Assembly: GCA_039105265.1 (NCBI GenBank)
Contig: JAPFFF010000010.1
Coordinates: forward strand, 1,178,001-1,242,000
DNA length: 64,000 bases
From: Tritrichomonas musculus
Lineage: Eukaryota; Parabasalia; Tritrichomonadida; Tritrichomonadidae
Direction of reading: 5' to 3'
The notes under the pieces were generated by a model. That model saw nothing but the letters and a program-made list of their open reading frames with translations, had not been told where the DNA came from and searched no databases. Shown here piece after piece: positions 27,115 to 38,811 of the stretch. The position numbers were made by a program, and so were the translations under genes. The first letter of the stretch is position 1. The number at the start of each line of letters is the position of its first letter.

Positions 27115-30100
27115 TTATTCATCTTCTTCTTCAGTGTAATTCCATTCACTATCAGATGTATCATCATCATCATGAAATCCTGAATTAAATAATCTCATCA
27201 AATCAGGAATATCAAAAGCTGAATTAATTGCTTCATCACTTATTTTTTCCCAAATTTCAATTGTTTCTTTTGTTATATATTCCCATCTTGTCGAATCAAC
27301 AGGTGTAGGTGAGATCAGTTCTCGAGCTGCAAGCTGCTTTTTCACGATTCCGAAAAGCCTGCGGTCAAGAGGTTGATATTTACCTGTTCCGCAGGCAGGG
27401 ACAAATATCAACCTAATTTGCAACTTTTCTGCAAGTTGTCTAACAGACTTTTCCACATGCGACTTATATACGTCTAGAATCAAAGCAAACGGACCATCTG
27501 TCATTCTTTTCCTCAACCATTTTAAGTAGACTTTCATCACATCTGATGTCGTATAACCATTTTGTGAATGAGTAATTAATTCTGGAGATGATTGATCGAT
27601 TTGGTATTTTACTTCACTTCTTTTTGTTTTTCCTTTGGCTACGATAGCCAAAGGAAAACGTTTTTTTGGATTCATTGCAACGGTTGCAATGAAGGTAGTT
27701 CCTTCTTTTTCGTTCACGTTTTCTTTTAGGCACTTAACAGTCTCTTGCCCTTTTAAGGCAATCATTTGTGGACTTAAGTTATTTGTTTTAATCTGTGTTT
27801 CATCCATATTGAGCACACGATCTGGGCCAAATTCATTCACAGCATCTATTATTTCGTTTAAATATATGTCGATATGTGAACCATTAATTACACCTCGTCT
27901 TTCATAGTGTGCTTTTCGGAAGACAAGTCCATGCCTTATCATGAACTTATAGCACCAACTTTTGCTACCTTTAAAGTTTTCCAATTTATATTCTTCTATG
28001 AGCTTTTGTGGTTCATCTGTTGCAATTGTCAATAACTCATTAATTTTTTCTTCAAAGTTTTCTATATTTAGATTACCATCTTCATCAAATGGTATTATTT
28101 TTTCCCTCAAAGATGAGTATATTAAAGCTTTTGTTGCCAATGCTAAAGGACTATAAAAAATTTCTCTGGCCATCAATGAAATGTCATTTAATTGTACTAC
28201 TTCAGAATTTTCGATTTTGTTTTTAATTTTATTAAATAAATTCTCCTCTTGATCATTTGTTAAAGCTCTATAAAATTTTTTATTTAATTTATAATTTTCA
28301 ATTTTATTATTCAATTGTCTTAAATTTTCAATAGAAAAAGTTAGAGGATTTTTTTTTTGAAGTGACTGAAATTTATCATGACATGATTTAGAAATTCTTC
28401 CAGGTATATAATCTGCAACGATTTCCCAGTCAATTCCACCTTTTTCATTCAAAATTTGACCTGAAGAAACGCCAGTTTTAATTACAGCTAAAAAATGATT
28501 TGTTTCAATAGAAGACCATCGCCCTTCTCTTTTTTGAATTCCAGGTTTGACTGTTTTTGCTGGAACTTGTTGATCGCTTAATCTTAATATTGCATTATCA
28601 AAACTTTTTTGAAGTTTATCAATTGTATTCAAAAATTTACTTGAAACTTTATTTTCAGCCCTTTTCATTGAAAAATACAATTCGCATTTATTTTGAAACA
28701 TGCTCAAATCTTCATTTTTTAAATCATTATATAGGGTGTCCGAAAAAATTTGAGCATCTCTATTTGTGATAAATGAAAATATTTTTTTTTCTTTTTAAAA
28801 TAAAGTTCAAATGCTGTTTTTATTGTGCTATTAAAAAATCTTCCAGATATTAAATGTGTCAATAATTATGAACAGTTATTTAAGTTAAAAAAGTAAACGT
28901 ATAGAAATTATAAACGTATTTATTATATTTTTTATTGGCTACTTAAATATTTTGGATATATTTAGATTTAGAATGTCCATGGAGCTGAACAATATAAATT
29001 ATAATAATTAATGGAGTTAACTGTATTATATTATTATTTTATAAATAAATATTCAAGTTCACTTGATGATAAAAATGTTAAGAAAAGATCCTTATATGTT
29101 TTTCTGAATTGAATCACTCATGAATTGATGATCGATCTATTAATCAACGAGACATAAAGATAGCCAATTTTCATAAAAAGGGAATTATTTGTTGCACAAT
29201 TAAGAATTAAAAAAAGGCATATGCTTTGTTTGGGTTGAATAGCGGATTGTGAAAATTTGATTTTATTCACTTTTTCATATCTGCTAGTTTTCTCTCAAAA
29301 AGTGAAATGAAATCAGATTTTTTTGCAATTTTTCCAGCTCAAATTTTAATATTAAAATGAAACTATTCCGAATTTATAATTAGTAAGATGTGAAATTTAA
29401 ATCCCAAAGATTATATCTTCATGCAATTATTTCTTTGTTCATGAAGGTCAACGAAATTCAATTTTGTTCAAAAATGTCAAAAATTTCAAAATTCGCACAT
29501 AATTACTATTTTGGAAAAATAAAAAGATGCAATTTATATATATATAATTTATTTGTTGTATGAAGAATATTATTTAATAAAAAGAATTTACAGTTACTTA
29601 TTATTCATGTCAACAAGATTGCAAATATTTTGCCATGATTCATACAAATTTTTTTTTGAATACAATACAAAAAATTCTAATCAAAAATCAATCAACAAAT
29701 GAATTCATTTAATCTACACATAAGTTTTATATAATACATATGTTTACATTTTTAAATTTGTTTTGTTTGCTCCATCAAATGAATCCTAATGAAAAAAAAT
29801 TAATTGTTTTCCTAAAAAATTCAATATTCAAAGATGCAAAGTTAAATGAATCATATTCATATTAATATACAAGATTCTGGCTTAATTTTAATATCATATA
29901 TATTATATTAATTACAGTTATTAATAAATCAAAAACTATCTTTATATCTTTTATACAGATGTAGATGCTCAAATTTTTTTGGACACCCTATAGTTCACTT
30001 CGAGATTTTTTTTCAATGTTTTATATGAGCATTTCGGATCTCTTGATTTAAGGAGATATGCATCTTCAAAAAATTGGTCTGAATAAATTTCTGCGTTCTC

Positions 30101-30280
30101 TTGAAAGAAATTATTGATACTTTTGTCGCATATCAAATCGCATAATTTGCGAAGATTTCTTTTCCTTCTCATTTCTGGAGATTCAATGAAAGGATAATAA
30201 ATGTTAAACGCGGGTTGCGTAAAATTCATCAAATTGTTGGTATTTGGTAGCCATGAATATAAAGATTGACGAAAACTCAT
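27115..30280 (-). pseudogene. Myb/DDE transposase-type gene split by a MITE
   Basis: Two exactly matching halves: 96 codons from ATG at 30280 to 29993, and 28731 down to a stop at 27115. Subtracting the 1259-bp element plus one TA gives a single open frame of 634 codons, the join reading …LEVN-YNDLKN…. The second half has a Myb/SANT-like segment (KREGRWSSIETNHFLAVIKTG…IPGRISKSCHDKFQSL), a Tc5/CENP-B-like helix-turn-helix (GSKSWCYKFMIRHGLVFRK) and DDE_1-type acidic motifs NMDETQ (near 27800), LILDVYKSH (near 27473) and QPLDRRLFG (near 27365). The C-terminus is acidic. Family: pogo/Tigger/jerky-like superfamily. No TIRs were seen around the whole gene, so it could be a domesticated host gene. 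A shorter protein from ATG 28701 (528 residues) is still encodable. Confidence 0.8.
28732..29990. mobile_element. 1259-bp TA-flanked mariner-type inverted-repeat element
   Basis: Left end TAGGGTGTCCGAAAAAATTT and right end (inverted) TAGGGTGTCCAAAAAAATTT continue GAGCATC on both sides: about 27 bases with one mismatch. TA is duplicated at 28730-28731 and 29991-29992. No frame of transposase size is present, so it is non-autonomous. TA target and TAGGGTGTCC-type ends fit Tc1/mariner relatives. It sits inside the Myb/DDE gene; the clean frame restoration shows the insertion is recent. Confidence 0.88.
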
Positions 30281-31630
30281 TTTAATTGTTCTACCAAATA
30301 TAAATTGAATTTTTTTTTACACAACTTTACTAGTTTAATGAGGAAATTTAATTACTTTAAATATCAAAAGAAGATTATAAAAATAATTTTACATGAAATA
30401 TAATCAGATGAAAATGCCTAACTAAAAATATAAAAATAAAAATTGATATTTTCATCAAACTTTTTAATTGAAAATAAAATTTTAGTGTGAAAACTCCATT
30501 TTTATTACAATATTACATAATTTTCTACATGCTTTTCTATTTCTGAAATTAGAAAATACAATATTAATATATGCACAGTTAAAATTAAAAAAATAGATGA
30601 TGATTAAAGATTAATTTAGATTTGTTTGAATTAAAATGCAAGTAAAATACTATAAATATATATTTAATTGGATGTTAATAAAAGTGTTGAGTAAGAGTTT
30701 CAATGCAAAAACAACAAAAATATAATAATTATGATATTACTTAGAATAAGTAGTTAAAAATCAAATTTTGGAATCATTATTCTGTATTAATCACTTAATA
30801 ATAATTATTAAATACTTTTTTTATGAGAATATACTTGCATCCATTAATATCATAATTTGATTTTTATAATTTGATTTAATATTGATATAATTATGCATTA
30901 TTTTGAATTATTGAAAGCAATTACATGATATAATGTTGAATTGGCACACATTGGAGTAAATTAAAAACAAATATATAAGATTAAATAAAAAAATCATGAA
31001 TATAATAAAAAATGATTAGAATGCTTGCTTATATAATTTATGACATGTTAAACTGATCAACACAGTCTAAAAATCAAAGAAATATTAAAAAAAAAAGATA
31101 TTTTGTAGAGAATAAAAAAAGCTTTAACAAGACTAACGATAATCATGTTTATTTGTAAAAATAAAAAAAGAAGGCTCGAAAAGAAAACAGAAAAAATGAG
31201 AAATGAGCCTGCTGATAAGTAATCAATTATTAGATTTTGGAAAAGAAAAAAAATAAAATCATTTGAAACCTCAATATTCTGATAAATCATACTAGATACT
31301 ACTAATTTCTGTAAGAATGTTACCCGAAATTTTGAATACATTTCATGTAATTTAAATATTATCATCGATCAAAATTTGAGATTTTTTTTTGTTTGCACCA
31401 TCAAGTTGTCAAGATATCATATATAAACATTTTATAAGGAATGATAGCATTTGCTAAAAAGAACATCTAAAAAATTGGAAATATTTACTCTAAAAAACAA
31501 TTATAAACGTACAAAAAAAAAATAATTCAAAAAATTGAATTAGAAAAAAAGAATTGTCGAAAAATAAAAAAAATTGAATAAAAAAATTATAAAATAAAAA
31601 AAATAAAATTATTTTTTCTGAGAATAAACC
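30281..31630. other. AT-rich intergenic DNA
   Basis: No supported gene. A minus-strand frame at 31057-31365 is dominated by Phe/Ile/Leu and was rejected. A run of (AAAAAAT)-type sequence fills 31500-31620. Confidence 0.5.
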
Positions 31631-31674
31631 ATTGAATACGCAAACTCACTAAATTCGTGGGAGTAATGGGTATT
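31631..31674 (+). repeat. 44-bp exact dispersed repeat, copy 2
   Basis: Identical to 23242-23285 (starts ATTGAATACGCAAACTCACT). It ends 16 bases before the stop codon position of the HECT relic, which reads toward it. Confidence 0.85.
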
Positions 31675-31689
31675 ATTTATTTTATTTAT

Positions 31690-32560
31690 TTAAGTCATTC
31701 CAAAAGTGTCGCATTTCTGAATTGCAAACAAAATTTTTGATTTCATTTCATCTTCAGATTGATAAGGTGGCAAATCGATTGTGTTGAAGCATGTGTGTGC
31801 CATTGGGAGTCCATTAATATCACCAGCCTCGATTTTCAAAGGATATCCTGTAATTTCACAAAACTCTTTGAAACCATTTGCTGGAATTCTAGATGAACCT
31901 GTTATGAAGCAAAACAACTTCACCAATTTTTCGTTATCAAAATTCCTTATAATGTTGAAAAATCTGATAATGACAATTTTTAATGAAATCTTCGACTTTG
32001 ATTTCAGAGACTCCACAAATGAGTAAATCAAGTTCATATGGAGTAAAGAATCTTATTTCTTTAAGCTGAATTAAGGAGTAAAAACCATCACAGAAAGCAT
32101 TCAATTCTTTTTTAAAGAGTGAATTGACTTTTTAAGTGAACAAATTCCCTTTTGTTATCATTTGTTACTTTAATTTCACTTCCATTCTCTTTCAAAGGTA
32201 TAGTTTTATGAACACCGAATTCTTCATACTCAGCTTCGAAATACAAATCGAGTAAATCGACTTAGTTATCAAGTATCCAATTTAAGCTATTGAAGAGTTC
32301 TTCATCGATGTCTTGCAAGTCTTTCAAATCAGTATTTCGTTAGAGAATTTGCTTGCAAAATGTAGTGGTCAAATGAGCCTCAATGCATTGTCCTTCAATT
32401 AAAGCTCTTGCTATGAAAACTCCAGCAAACCAGAAATGTTGATGATAATCTTCATGAACATATGAAACACTACTCGGCTGATAACAAGAAGACCTAGAAC
32501 AGTCAAATAAGGCGTAATTTGGACTAAAGATTTCTTTGGCAAAATAAAAGAGCCAAACGA
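31690..32560 (-). pseudogene. HECT-type E3 ubiquitin ligase, C-terminal relic
   Basis: Reading right to left: WLFYFAKEIFSPNYALFD, then HQHFWFAGVFIARALIEGQC and DLKDLQDIDEELFNSLNWILDN are classic HECT N-lobe motifs; FDNEKLVKLFCFITGSSRIPANGF, then LPMAHTCFNTIDLPPYQSED is the C-lobe with the catalytic Cys in AHTCFN. HECT ligases receive ubiquitin on this Cys and pass it to substrates. The N-lobe half is broken by several in-frame stops and frame changes (near 32341, 32261, 32125 and 32050), while the last 115 codons are open. The protein upstream of HECT is missing. A decayed host gene. Confidence 0.88.
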
Positions 32561-32580
32561 AAGAGAATTGAAAAAATTAA

Positions 32581-32803
32581 TATCAACTTAACATTATTAA
32601 CTGATGATGATTTTCTCGATCAACTAAATAATGTAATAAAATCAAATCCAAAACATAAGCATCTCATAATAAACAACTATAGTGTCAATTATGTTGAAGA
32701 AGTTAAAAAATTATGTGATCAATAACCGAACGATTGTTATTTCTTTGGCCCTATACCTGCATTTATTGATGAGTTAATGCATGTCCATTTTTTTTAAGCA
32801 GAA
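32581..32803 (+). pseudogene. Host gene fragment of unknown family
   Basis: A coding-like stretch reading LTLLTDDDFLDQLNNVIKSN, then PKHKHLIINNYSVNYVEEVKKL, one in-frame TAA near 32723, then PNDCYFFGPIPAFIDELMHV. It abuts the HECT relic head-to-head, with no start codon. The amino-acid usage matches trichomonad proteins, but no family was recognised. Confidence 0.4.
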
Positions 32804-32885
32804 ATTACATATTTAACGAGAATTTGAAATTTGATGATTATAAACATGCATAAATTACTTCATAATTTATAAAACACTAGCTTTC

Positions 32886-32921
<36 letters not shown>

Positions 32922-33593
32922 AAAATTGCTTTTTTTATAATATTGAAGAAGTTATAAGTTATGAAATTTTAAAATAATATATAGATATGCTTTGATTAAA
33001 AATTCATACTTTCAAATTTTTGAAATCATTTTGCTATTGAGATTTATTAATTGTAAATTGAAATATTTCAGTCTTTTTCCAAAATAATCAACATACTATA
33101 TACAACTATGCTAATATCCATTATGCATAATAATATAATCATTATTATTTCAATTTATATTCTTAATCAAAAAACTGTTAAAAAGCTTAAAACAGTAGAA
33201 AAAATCTTCATTGAAATAGATATTAATGATATATGAATCAAAAAATCGAATATATCTATTTTTCTTTTGGTGTAAATTTAATATATTATAGCAGAAACTA
33301 GAGATGAAGTATATTTGTTTTTAATATATTTCATGCGAAGAAAATATGATTATAAATAGTTTACAATTCATTTTTCAAAAACTTCAAACTTTAAACGTAC
33401 GAAATTTTAAACGTACATTAAAAAGTGCCAAAATCTCATTCATATCGAATTAATCATACATATTGATAAAGCATATTATATATAATATATATGCTTGATT
33501 ATTTCATTCATTCAATTCCTTAATATTGATACTCAAGTAATTAAAAAAAAAAGTCAATATTAATAAGTAAATCATTTAAGAATAAATTTCATT
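32804..33593. other. AT-rich intergenic DNA
   Basis: No gene is seen. TTTTAAACGTAC is repeated near 33390 and 33406. A 25-base A run lies at 32891-32916. Confidence 0.5.
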
Positions 33594-35747
33594 TTAGGGC
33601 AAAGCAATATATTCACCAAATATTTCAAAATGCATTAAAACCAAAAAATCTGTTGAATCCCAGTTTATTTTTGTATTATAAAACTTCAGGCTACTAATAT
33701 ATTCTTTGGTTTGAATTTCATTTTTATCAGAGATGTATAACGGATTTGATTGTTTGGAAGAATCATTATATTCTGAAATTAATACTTCTTTATTAGAAAT
33801 TGTATTTCCAACAATTTTCCATCCTTTCAATTTATATCTGTCATTTAGTCGTTTTATTCGATACCCATCAATCGAAACAAATCCTTTCAAAAATTTGATT
33901 TCAAAATATTCATTTAACGCATTATTAGTACATATTTCTTTATTTGAATTAATATTATAAATATCATTTGTAATATAATAATTTGAATTAATTTTAATTT
34001 GATACAAATGTGGATCACTCTCAATATTTTGCATATCATTTGTCACAGGACTATTATTTAAATATTTAATCAAACCTTTAGGGTGTTCTATTGTGTAAAA
34101 CTCCATTCTTTTTATACCAATATAATTTTTCCCGTCATTAGACCTATCCCAATTTGGACTATTTTGAACAAGTTTGAATTTTTGGCACTTTATTTCATCG
34201 AAATTATGTCTACTTTTATGCTTATCACGCATTGATGTATCACATGAAATATCGAGAAATGGTTCTAATTTATCATCAATAAATATCTGATAACTTTTGA
34301 GGAAGCTATCGTTTGATCCAAATATTTTAAATCCTGTCATATTTATAGCTTCTTTAAATATTATTTCAATATAAAAGTTTCCATCATCTGTTGAATAATA
34401 GACTCCATTCCAATCTTTGAGGAAAATATTGTAAGGATCACGGCTTGAAAGAGAAACGATGTAATTTCTATCAAATTGATCCTTTGACTTTTTATTAAGG
34501 TATGAAAGAATTCCACCACCATCTTGTGTGATAGGCTTGTATACTGATCTGTGAAGATTTGTAATTGATTCTTCGTTTGTTTTTATTTTTTCTAATACTT
34601 TATTATAATTCGAATTCTGATCTTTAATGTTATTTTGAATTGTTAGAATTTCTTTTTCTGAATTTATTTTTTGATCTTGAATGTTTTGATTAATTGCTTT
34701 AATATCATTTACTGATTTTGATTTTTGATCTTCGATATTTGAATTAATTACAGCAATATCTTTTTTTAATTTCAAACTAAGATCTTGAATACTTTTATTT
34801 GTTTCTTGAATTTGTTCGTTTAGTTTTTCTATGTTTGAACAAATATCTGATTGCTGGACTTTTTGAGTTTTTTCTAATTTGTTATAATTTTCATTTATTT
34901 GAGAATTATAACTATCTACCTTTTTTTCGAGTTTATTTATTTTTTCTATTGTCTGTGAATGTTTTTTATTTTGTTCTTCATCATTTTGGCTAATTTTCTT
35001 CTCAAGATTTGAAATAAGTACTTCAAGCTTTTTAATTTTTTCTGCTTGTTTTTTATTTTCATCATAAAAGTTATTAATAAAAGAAAAATTTATCTGAGGC
35101 ATGAAATTGTTCCTTTTTTGACATTCATCGAATGATTCACGAAGATATTGGTGATCAAGTTTTGAACCATCAAGAAATTGAAGAAGTATAAAAATGTTTA
35201 AATCATTGCTTTTTAAATATTTTTCTTTGATTAATTTATAGGCAATATTATGCTGAGTTAATTGTCTCTTCTTATGGCTAAATATGTTATATAATTGACC
35301 AATCGGTTGATTCATCAGCATAGGACCTACTTGAATCAAGCAATTGTCAAGATTAGATGCAATTTTTTCTTCTGCCATTTGCTTGTCTTTAACTTGTGAA
35401 TTATTAAGTTCTTTTATCAAATATTCGAAATTGTTCCATTTTTCTGTTTGTTGTGATATGATTTTTGTAAGAAATCCAAATTCTTTATTTAATTCCTCAA
35501 ATTTGTAATAATTATTAACAGTAATTTCTGGTATTTCTTTTTTTACCCAGTATTTAATGAACATTTTAAAAACTTCATTGTTAACTTGACTCTCAACAAT
35601 ATATTCTTTTTGTTGATTATTAAATACATTGAATATAAAACTGTCGGAAAGATCTGGAGTTTTGACCAAATTCAAAGGGATTGTATGCGTATGTATACCA
35701 TCATTTGATCTGAGTATTAATTTAATTTTGTCTTTATCAGAACTCAT
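33594..35747 (-). CDS. BTB-like / coiled-coil / discoidin-like protein
   Basis: 717 residues from ATG at 35747. Residues 1-95 (IKLILRSNDGIHTHTIPLNLVKT…VFKMFIKYWVKKEIPEI) resemble a divergent BTB/POZ fold. Residues about 95-220 are helical. About 225-410 is a long coiled coil of repeated NIxDQKxxSxxDIxAI units. Two C-terminal beta-sandwich domains, about 415-555 (GGILSYLNKKS…FYIEIIFKEAINMTGFKIFG…) and 560-717 (GLIKYLNNSPV…FEIKFLKGFVSIDGYRIK…), look like F5/8-type discoidin-like folds. This architecture is expanded in trichomonads; function unknown, possibly an adaptor or scaffold with ligand-binding tails. No signal peptide. Intact and isolated. Confidence 0.7.
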   Translation of the reverse strand: MSSDKDKIKLILRSNDGIHTHTIPLNLVKTPDLSDSFIFNVFNNQQKEYIVESQVNNEVFKMFIKYWVKKEIPEITVNNYYKFEELNKEFGFLTKIISQQTEKWNNFEYLIKELNNSQVKDKQMAEEKIASNLDNCLIQVGPMLMNQPIGQLYNIFSHKKRQLTQHNIAYKLIKEKYLKSNDLNIFILLQFLDGSKLDHQYLRESFDECQKRNNFMPQINFSFINNFYDENKKQAEKIKKLEVLISNLEKKISQNDEEQNKKHSQTIEKINKLEKKVDSYNSQINENYNKLEKTQKVQQSDICSNIEKLNEQIQETNKSIQDLSLKLKKDIAVINSNIEDQKSKSVNDIKAINQNIQDQKINSEKEILTIQNNIKDQNSNYNKVLEKIKTNEESITNLHRSVYKPITQDGGGILSYLNKKSKDQFDRNYIVSLSSRDPYNIFLKDWNGVYYSTDDGNFYIEIIFKEAINMTGFKIFGSNDSFLKSYQIFIDDKLEPFLDISCDTSMRDKHKSRHNFDEIKCQKFKLVQNSPNWDRSNDGKNYIGIKRMEFYTIEHPKGLIKYLNNSPVTNDMQNIESDPHLYQIKINSNYYITNDIYNINSNKEICTNNALNEYFEIKFLKGFVSIDGYRIKRLNDRYKLKGWKIVGNTISNKEVLISEYNDSSKQSNPLYISDKNEIQTKEYISSLKFYNTKINWDSTDFLVLMHFEIFGEYIALP

Positions 35748-37222
35748 TTATTATTATAAATTTTTTAAAAGGGCAGAAGTAATAAAATATCCATCAGAAA
35801 GAAATTATTTTAAGTATTTATATATATATTCTAATTAAGATACTAATAACATGAATGATTAATTAAAATAACATATTTAAATTAAGATATATATATTTTT
35901 AAAACGATAAAATTATAAATTCAATACTTCATAACTCAACGAGTTATACATAAAAAAAGATATAATTAAAATTTTATTAGATAATGCCTATATATAGTAT
36001 TTCTTAATATAATCAAATTTTTGAAATACCAATTATTCCATGAGATATGTAAAAACGCTGCTTTTTTTGATAATTAAATTCATCATAAATCCATGTATTC
36101 TAGGGACCATATGTATATATGAATAATATAGATAACAATACGTCTAATAAATCTATTGATATGATTTATTTTGAAAAATATTGAAGTATCATTGAACAAA
36201 GCCAGAAAAATGATTCTTAAACAATTTTTACATAAAAATAAAATTTATATTTTCTATTACAAAAAAGATTTATCCTTTTTTAAAAAAGCATTTATAAATA
36301 TATATAATAATAATTATTTTATAAATTATATTATTTTAATATTATTAGTGTTTCTTTTGAAGATAATTTTATATTAACATAAAACTAATATTTATATGAA
36401 TTGATTATCCATAAATATACAAATAAAAAGCTGATATTTGAATTTAATTAAATAATTACTAATATATAATATTTTAATAGTTCATTAATGCTATAATATC
36501 CTAAATATTTCCGAATATTTCAGTCATAATCAATATATTAATATTTTAATTTACTCGCTTCTCAAAAAAATTGATTTTTGGTGATATTTTAATTAAAAAA
36601 TGTTTATAAAAAAAATTGGACCTGATTTTTTGATAATTATAATATATGTTTATATAAAGATTGTATAAAAAATAGGGTGGCACTGGGTGGGCCAAAAAAA
36701 GAAAAATGGGTCAAAAAAAAAAAAACGTAGTATTTGGGTCACCAAATATCCTCTCAATTTTTTTCAAGTAATAACGATCAAAAAGGTCAAATAATTGATT
36801 TTTTTATTTTATTTTATTTTGCGAAAAATGTTGTCGAGCGGGGGAGGGAGAAGAGAAAAATTTTTAAAATATTGATCGGTGAGGTCAATTTTTTACCTAA
36901 AATAAAACAGGTATTTTTATTGGGTTGATCAAATTCATTATTTCATATATTTTGAATTTTCCCTAATATATTTGATTAATTCATTATGATTTATTTGCTT
37001 GTTTATTTTGAATTTTCCCTAATATATTTGGCCAAAAAAAGTCTTATAATGTTTCATCTTTATTTATCATTTTACTAAACTTTTAGTTTCATATGCTAGA
37101 TTCTAACAAGTTTTTGATTTGAAAGTAGAAAAAAATATTATTGTTTGAAAATTGGGTAGAAATATGCCAATGATAGAGATTATTTATATTGGTTATTATT
37201 ATTATAATTTATTAATTATGTA
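35748..37222. other. AT-rich intergenic DNA with a 27-bp direct repeat
   Basis: No gene is seen. TATTTTGAATTTTCCCTAAT plus seven more bases occurs at 36948-36974 and 37004-37030 exactly (period 56). A G+C-richer patch near 36675-36760 (GGTGGCACTGGGTGGGCC; TTTGGGTCACCAAATA) and GAGCGGGGGAGGGAG near 36836 look like remnants of a repeat. Confidence 0.5.
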
Positions 37223-37393
37223 TTAGAAATTATTAATCTTAAGCTCAATCAAACATTGTTTATAATTTTCAGATGGTGGAATATTATTTGATTCAATAAA
37301 ACTAATTATTTCTGGATTATTTGAATGAATTGAATAAAACAACAATGATGGTGTTAATTCTGCTTTGCTATAAAATAAATAATTAACAGCAAG
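37223..37393 (-). pseudogene. DUF3447/ankyrin gene fragment
   Basis: The frame contains AELTPSLLFYSIHSNNPEII and SFIESNNIPPSENYKQCLIE, closely matching the intact family member at 42963-44135 (VELTESLWKYAVHSNNAEIV; LIEACQIADENITYKNCF). Only about 55 codons of the DUF3447 region are left. A separate plus-strand relic begins next to it. Confidence 0.65.
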
Positions 37394-37395
37394 TT

Positions 37396-37578
37396 CAATT
37401 GACAATGGAAATTTGAAGATCATTCAAAACTCCAAAGATTCAGATTTCAAATTTGTAATTACCAAAGATTCAGACTACAGCATTTTCTACGTTCAAGGAA
37501 ACAATATAACGAATTTGGAGCTTAAAAACTGCACTTTCAATACGACAGCTTTTCAATTTGAACTTTTATCCCTTTAAA
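37396..37578 (+). pseudogene. Beta-helix-like host gene fragment
   Basis: About 60 codons read DNGNLKIIQNSKDSDFKFV, then ITKDSDYSIFYVQGNNITNL and ELKNCTFNTTAFQFELLSL before a stop. Alternating hydrophobic strands with Asn turns look like a parallel beta-helix (polymorphic outer-membrane-protein-like proteins are known in trichomonads). No start, and one strand reversal from the neighbouring ankyrin fragment, so this is a junction of two relics. Confidence 0.35.
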
Positions 37579-37825
37579 AAGTTTAAAATTATTTCGAATT
37601 AATTAATTTACTTTTTTTTGTTTTAATCAGTTTCAAACGATGGAAAGCTGTATTGATGCGAAATAAAATTCAATTTAATACGATAAAATTGAATGTTTCT
37701 ATTCAAAAAAAGCACTTCGATAATTTTTGAGAACCTTTTTTTTTATTGATTAATTCAAATTGTTTTAATGATGTGATATAAGAACAAGGAATTCATTTTT
37801 TATTTTTGCAACAAACTAAGAGATC

Positions 37826-38191
37826 ATGTGGAAATCATATTTTGCAGATTGTGAAGCAGTTATTAATTGTATCAAGAAATATCTTGAAGCAGGCAAAGAA
37901 GGAAAATCTTCAATCATGGCGTCAAGTTTCCATAAGGATGCAGTAGTCTTTGAAGGAAATCAATCAGAAGAAGGAAATCATACAATCAAAGCTTTCTTTA
38001 GTCTTATCGATGGAGCAGGTCACGATTCAGACAAAAATCCACCAAACCAAGTCTCCATTTTAGATATCACTGAAACAACAGCCGTAACCAAGACAATTAT
38101 GGTTTTCCATGGACAAGCCTACACTAAATGGATGGAATTTTGTTGCCAAGATATATCACACAATGTAATAAGAATTGATAGTTTTATCTAA
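37826..38191 (+). CDS. NTF2-fold protein, Lumazine_bd_2/SnoaL-like family
   Basis: 121 residues from ATG at 37826, full length for the family. The pattern AVINCIKKYLEAGKEGKSSI, then SSFHKDAVVFEG, a helix TIKAFFSLIDGAG, and strands VSILDITETTAVTKTIMVFHG, YTKWMEFCC and ISHNVIRIDSFI, matches the small cone-shaped NTF2 fold of the putative lumazine-binding family (PF12893), which is mainly bacterial. Ligand or reaction unknown; such proteins often act as small-molecule enzymes or carriers in the cytosol. No signal peptide. Base composition is more balanced than the flanks. A bacterial origin by transfer is plausible, not shown. Confidence 0.65.
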   Translation: MWKSYFADCEAVINCIKKYLEAGKEGKSSIMASSFHKDAVVFEGNQSEEGNHTIKAFFSLIDGAGHDSDKNPPNQVSILDITETTAVTKTIMVFHGQAYTKWMEFCCQDISHNVIRIDSFI

Positions 38192-38811
38192 ATAACAAGT
38201 AACATCGGCGTTAAAATAAGTAAATAAACAATTTTTTTCCCTAAAATATTTATAAAAAGTAGTAGCGTAATAAAAAGTGGTAACAGTTTTTTTTCATAAA
38301 AATATTATATATAAAAAATCGATTTTTTTTGAAAGACCTATTGAAGATGACTTTAAACAAACTATATCAATATGTTTATCATTTAGTATATAATATATAA
38401 AAATATAATGATATCATATTTCTTGTATAATGATAGATTTTTACATTTGAGAATAGCATTGCTTTATGTTACTATAATTATGCAAAATAATTCAAAGAAT
38501 TTCTTTATCAATGGCAATTTATATGTTTATTTGTCATTTCTTTATCAATATATGAAAATTTTATACTTCATGTGACAAAATGAGATTGCTATTTAATTTA
38601 AATTTACAATGAGTAAATAAAAATATAACTAGACTCTTTATTCATTTAAACATGAATTCAAATTGTTTTACGAATTATCAATTGATAATTATACTATTTT
38701 ATCACACTCCCTGAAATTTATCTTTGCAGAAATTAGGATAATAAATTAAGATTTTTTTTGGATATAAAGATAATAAATTAAGCTTAATTTTAATTCAAAG
38801 AATATATAATA
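38192..38811. other. AT-rich intergenic DNA
   Basis: No gene is seen. ATATGTTTAT and TTCTTTATCAAT wording repeats locally near 38370-38560. Confidence 0.5.

Noticed and set aside
31057-31365. 102-codon minus-strand frame
   Set aside because: Leu/Phe/Ile-rich composition expected from AT-rich DNA; no recognisable domain.
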